From NCBI GenBank assembly GCA_903813345.2, contig CAIIXF020000009.1:38183759-38247758 (forward strand): a stretch of 64,000 bases of DNA. Direction: 5' to 3'. The notes beneath the pieces are model-generated. The model was not told where the DNA came from. It made no database searches and saw nothing but the letters and a program-made list of their open reading frames with translations. Of this stretch, positions 36,239 through 45,781 are shown piece by piece. A program made the position numbers and the translations under genes. The DNA comes from Owenia fusiformis. Its lineage: Eukaryota > Annelida > Polychaeta > Sabellida > Oweniidae. The stretch's first letter is position 1, and every line of letters begins with the position of its first letter.

Positions 36239-36415
36239 TTCCATACGAGTTCCTCTCCAGTTGGCCATTATAACTGCCGTAAGAGTTCCTATCTATGAGG
36301 TGGGGGTTACTGTTGTGGTAAGGAGGGTTACGATTAAGTAGGTCGGGCACCTGTGGGGTGTTCACCTTCTTTAGTCCATAGGCACTCAACCTCTGGGGGT
36401 TGTGATTTATCACAG
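36208..36415 (-). CDS. caskin: Caskin linker exon following the SH3 domain
   Basis: A 208-nt exon entered at phase 1 from acceptor CACCTTGCAG and left at phase 2. It reads (A)VINHNPQRLSAYGLKKVN, TPQVPDLLNRNPPYHNSN, PHLIDRNSYGSYNGQLER and NSYGSSSNSLHIDT. The donor is CAG|GTATCA inside the first unit of the adjacent minisatellite. This choice is supported because the resulting phase 2 end joins the 34.5 kb exon in the frame that continues ...DT-R-NHNGRNSYGS. If the donor is skipped, the frame reads RYHFGFSK and stops. Asn/Ser-rich, disordered, with two RNSYGS motifs (R-x-S, basophilic kinase type). It follows the SH3 domain directly, as in known Caskins. Confidence 0.88.
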
Positions 36416-37445
36416 CTGCAAGGTGAAAAACACATCTGCATTAGACATGTAATGCAGGATTCTACATGGATTGCAAAATTTTCAAGAAGTTGAAGTAAAT
36501 TATCTTTTTATTCTGAATAACATGAGGATATGTTTTCTGAAAAGTTTTTACTTAAAATTCAAGAATTCGATATCATATCCAGGCAGAAAGTTAGGCAATA
36601 TTAGATATACATGTAGTATTAAGAAAGAAAACATATGATAAATAGAATAGAGGGCTGTACTGTAAATGCTCAGATCTTAAGTGCTTTGCCACCAAATATA
36701 AATTTCACTTGACTATAGTAAATGGTCCTGTCTCTTGTTTCTATCCTTTTCAATACTTTGATTCCAGTTATTTAAAAGAGAGTTTCATTTACATGTGGCT
36801 GGTAAAAACTACAAGGCCCCCTGGACTTCCGGATGGACCATTTAGCCAAAATGGCAAAAACTAAGGACACATTGGTAATTTAGATTTTCATTAGTATTTT
36901 CAGTATTTTACAAAAATTGAATGTTAACCATAGTAAAGCTGTATTTATGAAGGAATCAATGTGAGTGTGTTTAGTTGAGTGAGTTATAGATAGGATGTAC
37001 ATCCACCAGTTTACCTGCATTCTTCACACATAGTTCTCTCCCTACAATACAAATATTACAAAGTCCTGCATTCAAATCTGTGTATAAACTACACTAAAAT
37101 ACACTACACTACAGTTTGCTACCCTTTGGACTCCTAAGAGCTTTGTCCAACCTCTACACTCAGGGTAGCAGCTTAAGAACAAACACTTGAAGACAATGCT
37201 ATGCAGCAAACAGGAGTGGGAAGGAATTATTTATGAATGTGGAAACACATACAATATACCACGGGCACGGTACATTACAATTTATTGATATAAATAACAT
37301 ACACTAAAAGAAAGACTAGCCATAACAAAGGGTACTGACATGTACATATACATACAACAGTTCACATAGACAACTACAATATATGTACATATATACAACT
37401 ACAATACATGTACATATATACAAATATACAATAAGTTGAATTTAC
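36416..37445 (-). other. Intron, nothing seen
   Basis: A 1-kb intron between SH3 and linker exons; AT-rich, with short ACATGTAC/TATATAC repeats near 37330-37430. Confidence 0.7.
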
Positions 37446-37557
37446 CTTGTTTATCTACCAGGACTACATGATTACTTGGGAAGTAACCAGATTTGGCTAA
37501 TTGTCCATCATGCATCACAAAACCTTTCCACATTCCATCTGGACACTGTTCTAGCAC
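37446..37557 (-). CDS. caskin: Caskin SH3 domain, C-terminal half
   Basis: A 112-nt exon (acceptor TGTATTTCAG, donor CAAG|GTAAAT, phase 0 to 1). It reads VLEQCPDGMWKGFVMHDGQ and LAKSGYFPSNHVVLVDKQ. VLEQxPDGxWKG and GYFPSN are the distal SH3 strands; the W and the YFP are positions that normally build the peptide-binding groove. As I recall vertebrate CASKIN1 and CASKIN2, the corresponding stretch is VLEQHPDGRWKG followed by GYFP, which is the main basis for the family name. Caskins are cytoplasmic synaptic scaffolds that bind CASK in vertebrates; whether this one does cannot be read from this exon. Confidence 0.93.
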
Positions 37558-37879
37558 CTGAAATACAGTAAACATATGAAATATAGAACACAATTATACA
37601 GTGTGGTAAAATATGTGATGCAGTTAACACATGTAATATGGTATCCATATTCAGCATTGTAAACTGACAATATAACTGATATGTTTCATATGCTAAGCAT
37701 ATATGCCATAGGTATAGAAAATATATTCTTTATCAAAATAATAGAAAATATAGTCTTTATCAATATAAATAGATGGCATTGTAATCAAATATTTAATAAT
37801 TATGATGAAAAGAGAACATCTTCTAAATAAAGTTTTAAACTTAGTAAAATGAAAAGACAAAGAAGTAAGTTTCACTTAC

Positions 37880-37974
37880 CGTTAGGTAGTCGCCTTCTTT
37901 GAAGCATATACTATTTGGCTCATAAGGATTACTAAAATCTTTCAAGGCACGGGCATATACTGCAGAGCTCGCAT
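37880..37974 (-). CDS. caskin: Caskin SH3 domain, N-terminal half
   Basis: A 95-nt exon (acceptor TTCTTTCAG, donor ACG|GTAAGT, phase 1 to 0). It reads (D)ASSAVYARALKDFSNPYE then PNSICFKEGDYLT. ARALKDF and the FKEGDYLT turn are the first SH3 strands (ALYDY and diverging-turn positions), with the ALKDF spelling shared with vertebrate Caskin2 as I recall it. It follows the ankyrin exon in frame and joins VLEQ of the next exon, reconstituting one SH3 fold split by a 322-bp intron. Confidence 0.93.
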
Positions 37975-38454
37975 CTGAAAGAACACAAAAACATGAAGGG
38001 CAACATCTGAAAGACAAAACAACGGAAACTCCTCCAAGTCATACGAAATTAAAAGAAGTTTCATTTCAAAAGTGAATATTGAATGTTGGTCTTCTTCTGA
38101 TGTACAGTATCTGCCATCCACATTACTTGAAGTTCAAAAAAAAGGTTGGCATATAGTCTACTCGATCAAATAAAAAAAAATGTGATCATGTTTTGATGTA
38201 TTGTTTAAATTGGCACCTTTGAGAGATAATGCAAAGATCTTTGACCATCCTTTTAATATAATCAGGTGCTGATAACCTTCTATTAAAACAATAGAAACAC
38301 ATGTTATCCTTTGAGTATGAATGCAATAAAGGTCAACATATTTGACTTGTTCATAAACAAGTAGACCTCAACATGAAATTCAAGGTGAAAGATATGTTCA
38401 GCAATTATTGATAAAATGTAAATTAATTTTCTGATATAAATAGTGGTGCATTAA
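37975..38454 (-). other. Intron, nothing seen
   Basis: AT-rich intron between the SH3 exon and the foldback element. Confidence 0.6.
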
Positions 38455-39378
38455 CACCCTTGGTATACGCAGCTAACGAAAATTGACCGGTACGGGTCAA
38501 AAGCTGGACCGGTACGGGTTAACGGTTTTATTTGAATTTAAAACAGCCATAACTTGCTCAATATTGACTTCCTTGTGTCTAATTTGAAATATATGATACC
38601 TCCCGATGCTTTTTAGTACCCCAATTTTTTACAGATTTTTAAATGGACCAAAACTCTCTAAATGCGCATTTATGCTCTTTTCTCTCAAAAACGACTGTCT
38701 CATTTTCACGATAACTTTTATTTAGTACTTCTAACATATAAGATCTATTTTTCCCATCAAGGTATGATGTAAATGACATGCTATTTACATCTTGTGAGTT
38801 TCAATGACGCACGTTTGATTTTATAAAAAATGCCAAACTTTGTGACAAAGAATTTCATCCTGCTTGCAGCGAGATGACTGACCGGTTCGGGGCAATAGCA
38901 TGAACATAATTTAGGAATCTTTATACATGTGTGTTATTGCCTCGAACCGGTCCGTCTTCTCGCTGCAAGCAGGAGGAAATTCTTTGTCACAAAGTTTGGC
39001 ATTTTTTATAAAATCAAACGCGCGTCATTGAAACTCACAAGATGTTAATAGCATGTCATTTACATCATTCCTTGATGGGGAAAAATAGATCTTATATGTT
39101 AGAAGTACTAAATAAAAGTAATCGTGAAAATGAGACAGTCGTTCTCGAGAGAAAAGAGCATAAATGCGCATTTAGAGAGTTTTGGTCCGTTTAAAAATCT
39201 GTAAAAAATTGGGGTACTTAAAAGCATCGGGAGGCATCATATATTTCAAATTAGACACAAGGAAGTCAATATTGAGCAAGTTATGGCTGTTTTAAATTCA
39301 AATAAAACCGTTAACCCGTACCGGTCCAGCTTTTGACCCGTACCGGTCAATTTTCGTTAGCTGCGTATACCAAGGGTG
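38455..39378. mobile_element. 924-bp near-palindromic foldback element, TSD ATTAA
   Basis: The element begins CACCCTTGGTATACGCAGCT and ends with its complement, flanked by ATTAA on both sides (38450-38454 and 39379-39383). The left arm (38455-38900) is complementary to the right arm (38932-39378) almost throughout, leaving a 31-nt loop. The arms differ by scattered substitutions. Tandem ACCGGTACGGGT motifs lie near both ends. It has no ORF. It is a non-autonomous foldback DNA transposon; the TTAA within the duplication could point to a piggyBac- or Kolobok-like mobiliser, but the superfamily is not proved. Lying in a Caskin intron, its transcript would fold into a very long duplex. Confidence 0.93.
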
Positions 39379-39383
39379 ATTAA

Positions 39384-41084
39384 GCCTGTGAAGACATTCA
39401 CCCATATCAACTCCACCTCCTACTTCAAATGAGGTGCAAGTAAGGGGGGGGGGGGGTGTCAAGGGCTTGTACTGGCAGTACAATAAAGATTACTTCAATA
39501 ATAACCTCTAGGTGAAAGATTCTACAATATAATTCAACTATAAAATACAAGTTCAAAGGGTCTGGTGCTATCAACTTAAAGTGCTTTCATATCTCATATT
39601 ATTGGGGTACAAACTCCCTATATGCTTGTTTGTTTTATCTATTTTTGTCTTATCAGACTCTGAAATGTTGTTTTAATGACTGGACAGTGGACAGAGCTTA
39701 TCGTGGGCTATATAAAATATAAGATAAATAGTTGGCCCTAAATCAACCTTTTGGTGCAAAAGTAGATTTCTAAAATGTTACATTTTACTATAGCTAGCAT
39801 ATGATAAATAAACCACATCAACTCTTGTTGTCGATATAACAGTGTGATGAGTATCAGAATGCAAAAATAGATCAACATTGAAAGATTACATCAGGACTTC
39901 AGTCTTAGAAACAGTACCCAAAAACCTTAATCTTCTATAATTCACACAGTTCCCTAATTAGTCATTTATTCTGGGACTGTGCACAGAATGAAGAATCTGA
40001 CACTTAATAACAAACACACAGGTGGTCGGAAAATTGCTATTCTTACATCAGGATGTTTTCTTTTTATTCAGAAATGTTCTAAACTTACTTGGGTGAACCA
40101 AATATTAAGAAAGGCCAAATATAAGGTTGGAAGGCTAATTAAGCCCCCTCTCCGGCGGAAATAGGGTGATGCATTGCTATTTTTAATATTTTGTGTGTAA
40201 AACTCAATTTTGATAAAAACTGGACAATTTTAATGAAAACTGGACGAAGAATGACACACGCTCCTCATAAACCTTAGATAAACAACCATTCAGTGGAACC
40301 AAAAAGCCCTGACCATTTTCAATCCATTTATGCAGCTCATAATCAAATTGTATCTCAAATAATCCGAGAAAATTGGATGGTTCTTTTAACATAATTCCCA
40401 CCCAAGAGACTTAGCTCTATTTTATACTAACAAGAAATAAGTTAAGTTATTCATAGCAGAATGGTTTTTATTTTTTAAATTGAGTTGGTAAAGAATACTT
40501 TTGGCCATTTTGATGAATGATTTAATATGTTGATTAATTGTCTGTTTGTTTGTTTATTTGTTAGGTTTGCTTAATGATTGATTGATTGATTAATCAAAGT
40601 AAGATGTTATTCAACATTTTTCTGCAATTAATCATCATATTTCTTTCATAAACAAGTCAGTAAATTTTACCCACTCCACAGAATTGTTTTTCTCCAAAAC
40701 ACTAATTATTCCATGAAAGATCTGAATTCTGATGTTTACTGTTTTTCCAGGTGTGCAAAATCTCGTAAACCAAGGTATGAACCTTGAAAAAACTGATGAT
40801 CAAAATACTAAATTTTTCATATAAAAAAATCTCAAAATTGGAAATGGGATATCATAATGGTAGCAAGAATATACTTTGAAATGTAAAGGTTTCCAAAATA
40901 ATGCAATCTTGCAATATTTATAGAGGAATGTAGCATTGGATATGAAGATTCCAATTTGGAAGGTTAATGTATATTTTCCTTCTATGATTTATTATAGCAT
41001 TTTGGGTGAATGCACTGAGCGACCTTTGAGGTGTAAACTCTGGAAAAGTTGAAAACAGCTGACTAAGGGGGCATGTCAAACACT
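39384..41084 (-). other. Intron, nothing seen
   Basis: AT-rich intron with a poly-G run at about 39446-39456 and a short (TTGA)n stretch near 40574. No exon recognised; none is required, because the flanking ankyrin and SH3 exons join in frame. Confidence 0.6.
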
Positions 41085-41086
41085 GG

Positions 41087-43021
41087 TACCTGTTACACTG
41101 CTGGGTTGAGTCTAACGAAGCATTTTTGTAACGAAGGTTAGCGAAAAAATAGTGTCCACACTGGCTTTATCCAACCCTAACGAAGCAATTATTTGGTGTT
41201 ACACTGCACTTAAAATGCTTCGTTGCGCGTGCGCATTACTCATCTGCCCCACCCACTTATTATGATTAATATTTTTATTCTTTTGATATAAACCATTGAT
41301 CAAACTCAAAAATCTAATTTTTAATCTTTATTTTAACAAATCAGCACAGAAAAAAGACTAGTTCAAAATTCTCAGGAAAATAAAACAAGATGAATGTGAT
41401 CATTCCGTACACATGTCCATACATTTTTCCGATCATTTCGATTTTTATATATTTCAGCTGTCAATACGATTACAGGTATTGTTTTCATTTTCTATCATTT
41501 CCTTTGGAAAACATATGGAATAAAATAGGCCTATGTTAATTAGTAGGAGGAATTGGATACGGGGTTTATACAGACGACTAGTATGTAATATCGTATAAAA
41601 ACGTTCAATTTCCAAATGGACTTCTCAGTTATATTTCAAACAGTGTAGCCATTACTAATATATCTCGGTGTTCGGCTGGTGGTTTAACTCACGCGGTCCT
41701 AACTTCGACCGTTAATTTGAATTTTCGACCTACCAGATGCTTGAAAATCAAGCCTTGCGAGTCTCATACTGCAACGTTTTTCTTCAAACCTATACCATTA
41801 AAAGCAAAACAAAATTGCCTTTCTGTCGGTGCATTACTTTATTGTAAAGAGTCCCTCGTTCTAGCAGCGTTTTGGTCCCCAGCTGTTAGAAGGCCTTCTT
41901 ACCGCTGGGGACCAAAATGCCGCTGGAAGTAGAGACTTTGTTTAAGAGAATAATGTACCATCAGAAAGGGATTTTTTTTTATGCTTTGAATGGAACAAGT
42001 TTGAAGAAAAACGGTGCAGTATGAGACTCTTAATCCTTGATTTTCAAACATCCGGTAGGTCAAAAATTCAAATTAACGGTCGAAGTTAGTACCGCGTGTA
42101 ACTACTATTTCATGACCAATTCATTTTAATATGAATATTACCCGTCTCGCCAATACTCCATGCATATTTGAGTGAGTTTGACATAAATAAGTATGTTAAT
42201 CCATAAGCCGTCCGTTGAATTCGAAAATGGCGCAAATAGGAAGAAACTTGAATATCAGTTATAAGCATCGTCTTACGACACATCAATAGTGTTTGGGGCT
42301 GGCCTAATACATGCAGCCTCTCTGTGGCAAATATCTGTCGACAAGAAACAATTTTGGCCACCGTTCCTTGTCCGCAGGTTTTACCGTATTTGTATATGAA
42401 GTTTTGAAACGTAATTAATTCAACATATTTAAACAGAGACGGAGTTTTCTGAAAGAGGGACATTTAAATATTCTAGGTTTATTCTCTAAAAGATCAGATA
42501 AACGTTTCAAAACTACCGAATACATATACGGTGAAACCTGCGTTTTTTAGATTTAATACTTTTTGTCATATCAATGCGAGGAAAGGCAGGGAATCGAATG
42601 AAATGCTACGAAAGACGGTAAATCACATTTATACGTGGCGTTTAGGGCTTGAGTTAGCGTCAATCAGTGACGCAAATAGATAATTATTTTAATCAAAACG
42701 TAGCATTATAATAATACGTACTTAAAAAACATGTTCTTTCCTCGCGATTCCTCTCATTTAATTCAAAATGATGAATGTGCTCTTTATTACGCGCATGCGC
42801 AAACCGCCAACTAAGCATTTTCTAACGAAGCTACCTGTTACACAGGCCAAAAAAGCTTCGTTGGAAGCTGACCTTCGTTGAATTTTCTACTCAATTGCTT
42901 CGTTATCAACTAAGCTTTTCCAACGAAGGCAGAGGTGTTACACTGGCCCAAAATTGCTTCGTTACGAAGCTTTTTGTCAAATTGCTTCGTAACGAAGCAT
43001 TTCAACTAGCCTGTGTAACAG
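41087..43021. mobile_element. ~1.9-kb non-autonomous DNA transposon with TAACGAAG subterminal motifs
   Basis: The ends carry inverted CCTGTTACAC (about 41090) and GTGTAACAGG (about 43013). Inside both ends are many copies of TAACGAAGC/GCTTCGTTA in both orientations (at least four on the left to 41223 and eight on the right from 42822), the usual look of transposase-binding arrays. No transposase ORF was recognised; the 117-codon frame at 42110-42463 resembles nothing I know. A second, nested foldback occupies 41691-42101. Target duplication was not resolved. Confidence 0.75.
41691..42101. mobile_element. Nested foldback MITE inside the 41-43 kb element
   Basis: Left arm from CACGCGGTCCTAACTTCGAC and right arm ending in the complement of CACGCGGTACTAACTTCGAC. 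Homology continues inward through TTGAATTTTCGACCTACC, a run containing GAGTCTCATACTGCA, and a central hairpin around GGTCCCCAGC and GCTGGGGACC (about 41875-41910). Ends are clear to within a few bases. It has no ORF of its own. Confidence 0.8.
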
Positions 43022-43176
43022 GGGTCACTGAATCCAACTTCCTGTAAGTGTATGTGTAATGGCATGAAGATGAATTAAAATTATGGGATATAATCTATAA
43101 GCAAATCACTCAAATAAGTTTAATATTATGAAATGACATGAACTTGGAAAACAAAACCTAATATGAGGAAGGTATT

Positions 43177-43975
43177 TTTTTTTTTTTTTTTTTTTTTTTA
43201 TAGGTTATGTTTTATTTATCAATACTATCATTTCACAATGTCCGACAATGGGCCAAGGCCATTGGCATTAGTGGCCCATGTCAATTTTCACAAATACACA
43301 TTTATACAATTTCTAAAATAGAGTTAAGTAGGCACATAAAAATCAAGTAATTTTAGGCTGCTGAACACTCAGCATGACAATACATATAAGTTACATGTGA
43401 CATTTTACACCAAATATATAAGGTTAAACATAGTCTACAATTAAAGAAATAAAGTTGGCAGTTGTTGTGACTATAAGCTTGTTAGTTTCAATTTTATATG
43501 TTGAGCCACCATATAACAATGTATCTAGTTTCTCTTTTGCATTTAGTTTGTTATAATGGTTAATGTTGAAATTGGGTATCCCTGCAAGGTCGAGTGCTAG
43601 TTGTTCCCTGAGATCAAGTAAAAGGGGGCAAGAAAAGAATAGGTGTTGGGTTGTCTGAGATCGAAAACCGCACAGGCATTGAGGATTGACATTATTGAAT
43701 TGATGCTGGAACTTATGGTAACGAAAAATGAAATCACATCTGGTTTTATTAAGCACTATTTCAGCTTGCCTGTCTAAATTCAAGTGGACTGTGTCAATTA
43801 GGGTCTTCTTCAGAAATAAATGTTTTTTAAGATGGTATTTAAAAGTGCGCTTTATTGGAATGGTTTTGAGTTGATCAGGTAATGTGTCCCTCTCCCATTC
43901 AGATATAGAAGAAACTACAGTACCGCGTCTAGTTTTTTCAGATTGTTTCGCGGGTACAATAAAATGGGGCGTTTT
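43177..43975 (-). mobile_element. 5'-truncated LINE insertion with poly-A and 13-bp target duplication
   Basis: A minus-strand non-LTR retrotransposon copy. The element ends in a poly-A tail (T-run at about 43175-43199) and is flanked by the perfect direct repeat TGAGGAAGGTATT (43164-43176 and 43976-43988). About 800 bp of the 3' end is present: the last part of ORF2 plus about 250 bp of 3' UTR. Severe 5' truncation with an intact duplication is typical of target-primed reverse transcription. Recent, because the duplication is perfect and the remaining frame is uninterrupted. Confidence 0.93.
43424..43975 (-). pseudogene. LINE ORF2 C-terminal fragment
   Basis: About 180 residues of the C-terminal part of a reverse-transcriptase polyprotein. 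SISEWERDTLPDQLKTIP and FKYHLKKHLF correspond to the segment after the RT domain, followed by CLCGFRSQTTQHLFFSCPLL, a Cys-Cys-His-Cys zinc-knuckle-like motif common at the C-terminus of several LINE clades. The frame runs to a stop at 43424 without interruptions. The catalytic RT and endonuclease domains are absent, so it cannot act alone. The apparent start codon upstream belongs to flanking DNA beyond the insertion and should not be annotated. The clade was not assigned. Confidence 0.88.
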
Positions 43976-43988
43976 TGAGGAAGGTATT

Positions 43989-44904
43989 GACTGGTAAATG
44001 AGAAATAACATCAGACTCCCTTTAGGAGACATCTCCCTTAGGAGACAAGAGGCTTGGAAGTTTCTCCTTTAAGAGAAACCAGGAGCAAATGTTATATATC
44101 TAAATATATATAAAGTCTTCTATGACTTCCCTGTATGCCTAAACTTATGGGGAAAATAAAGGGGCAAGTGTGGCTTGATACGAGACTCACATATTAAAAT
44201 GAAACAACTCTTGAAACATCCCCACATTATTGTAAAACATAATGTTGGCCATTGGATGTATTGAAGCTATTAGCGAGGCACATCAGGCAACAGACAGTCC
44301 AAGAGGTACCTCCTAATTGATAGTTACTGAGCTATTTCACTGCAGGAACGTGGAAATGAATAATTAGATTCAATAGTATGTTCTCCATATGAATATTGTG
44401 GCATTTTGGAAAAACAATCAATTAGCACTTAACATGTCCAATTGTCCAGTTAAAGCAGTTAAATTGAAATGGTCTAAGACTGGCCAGAAATACTCATGTA
44501 AAGGTCCATCAGTAGGCAATGAGTGGTTTTCTTCATTTGTTTAGTCCCCGGTAATTTTCCTGCTTTTTTAATTTGTTTTGCGTGGTAATGATTTTAATGA
44601 ATCCCCTGTACAGCAGCTATTTTACTGTATCAATTAAATCAAGGAGTGTTTTTGAAAATATATTCCATTTCCTGGTACATACTTATTTTATTTTTTGTAT
44701 GTTTTAATGTAGGAGAATGATTTAACTTTGTTTCCTTTTAAGAATATATATGATTTAAATAAACAACGACACCAAAGATCAATGTTGAACATGATCAATC
44801 TATCCATTAAATTGACATAATAGCTTTCCTTGATCCTTGTATTTGACTTTATGTCTTTATGTATATGTATGCGTTATTAAGCAAGGAAGTAGTGAACCAA
44901 AACT
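43989..44904 (-). other. Intron, nothing seen
   Basis: AT-rich intron. Confidence 0.6.
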
Positions 44905-45060
44905 GTAATATAACATGTCACCTCTTGTGAATTGTCACAAACATGATCCAATTGGTAAAAACATCGACCACGACCAACGCAAACATCAGTTGACGACCGC
45001 TGACAGTGAACACCAACCACCAAACGCCATCCACAAAAAGGTTGGAGACTACAACACTTT
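44905..45060. repeat. Dispersed repeat, copy C (diverged)
   Basis: Shares GTCACCTCT, CGACCA-type triplets, GTGAACACCAACCACCAA, CGCCATCCAC and GGAGAC in the same order as copies A (22819) and B (32418). More diverged and with an insertion. Confidence 0.5.
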
Positions 45061-45672
45061 TGGTTGTGACTTAAAAATGATAAAATCATCAAACTTACCT
45101 ATAAGGTGTAACAGTTACCAATGAAATTGCAATCAACTCTACTATAAAGCCTTTAATACCAGTAATCCTTATACATATGGTCATTTTGAAAAACATTTTA
45201 CTTTATTTCATTTTGAAATGTCAAACAAAATAGTTGCTTTAGGAACATGAAAACAAATCTTTTGAAAGCATAGATGAGCATGTTTCGTACACATTGCTAT
45301 CTGTAGTCTATGTGGTTGTAATACAGGAGTGTTGATTTAAACATCATTTCAAACAGAGTGGCCTTGTACTTTTTCAAATCACAAAAACTTGGCCAATATT
45401 CAATTTAATATAAATGTAAATATGGTCAAAATGTATTTTTGTAACCTAGTTTGACTTTTGATCAATGTGCAATGACGACAAGTATCAGTTGAAGTAGTTT
45501 TCTATGATGATGTCATTTCAAATACTAGGTTTATTATAGCTAGGTAATTGATTAATGATGTCACATCAATGAGTGGTGTCATGTATATGGTTGATGTCAT
45601 GTCTAAGGATGGTAATTACACAGATTGAATAGGATAAAGAAAACCATTAGAAATCCAAATAAAAAGACTTAC
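45061..45672 (-). other. Intron, nothing seen
   Basis: AT-rich intron directly downstream of the ankyrin exon; short GATGTCAT-type repeats near 45500-45600. Confidence 0.6.
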
Positions 45673-45781
45673 CTTTTAATAATTGTTTTAGTTCTTTGGC
45701 CGCCTTAGAGGTAGTGTATTTATTCACAATATCTAGTGCAGTTTGGTCGTATGAGTTAGGTTTATTTACATCTATCCCACA
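45673..45781 (-). CDS. caskin: Caskin last ankyrin repeat, C-terminal part
   Basis: A 109-nt exon (acceptor GTATTTCCAG, donor AAAG|GTAAGT, phase 0 to 1) reading [19 protein letters not shown] then [17 protein letters not shown]. GxDVNxxNxYxQTALDIV is the start of an ankyrin repeat and TTSxxAxELKQLL its closing helix; Caskins carry this same spelling at their last repeat, just before the SH3 domain. It joins the SH3 exon in frame across an intron of about 7.7 kb. The preceding half-repeat (ending LLL) and the earlier repeats are not found in the 18 kb to the right, so either a very long intron follows or this transcript starts from the 50-kb exon. Confidence 0.93.

Noticed and set aside
36183-36413. 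76-codon frame as a stand-alone small protein
   Set aside because: It is the Caskin exon read through its donor into the first repeat unit; the last residues RYHFGFSK are intronic.
42110-42463. 117-codon minus-strand frame as a transposase
   Set aside because: No catalytic motifs or DNA-binding domain; it lies in the non-coding interior of a non-autonomous element.
43424-44032. 202-codon frame as a host gene
   Set aside because: Its first ~19 codons lie outside the LINE target duplication; the remainder is a truncated retrotransposon ORF.
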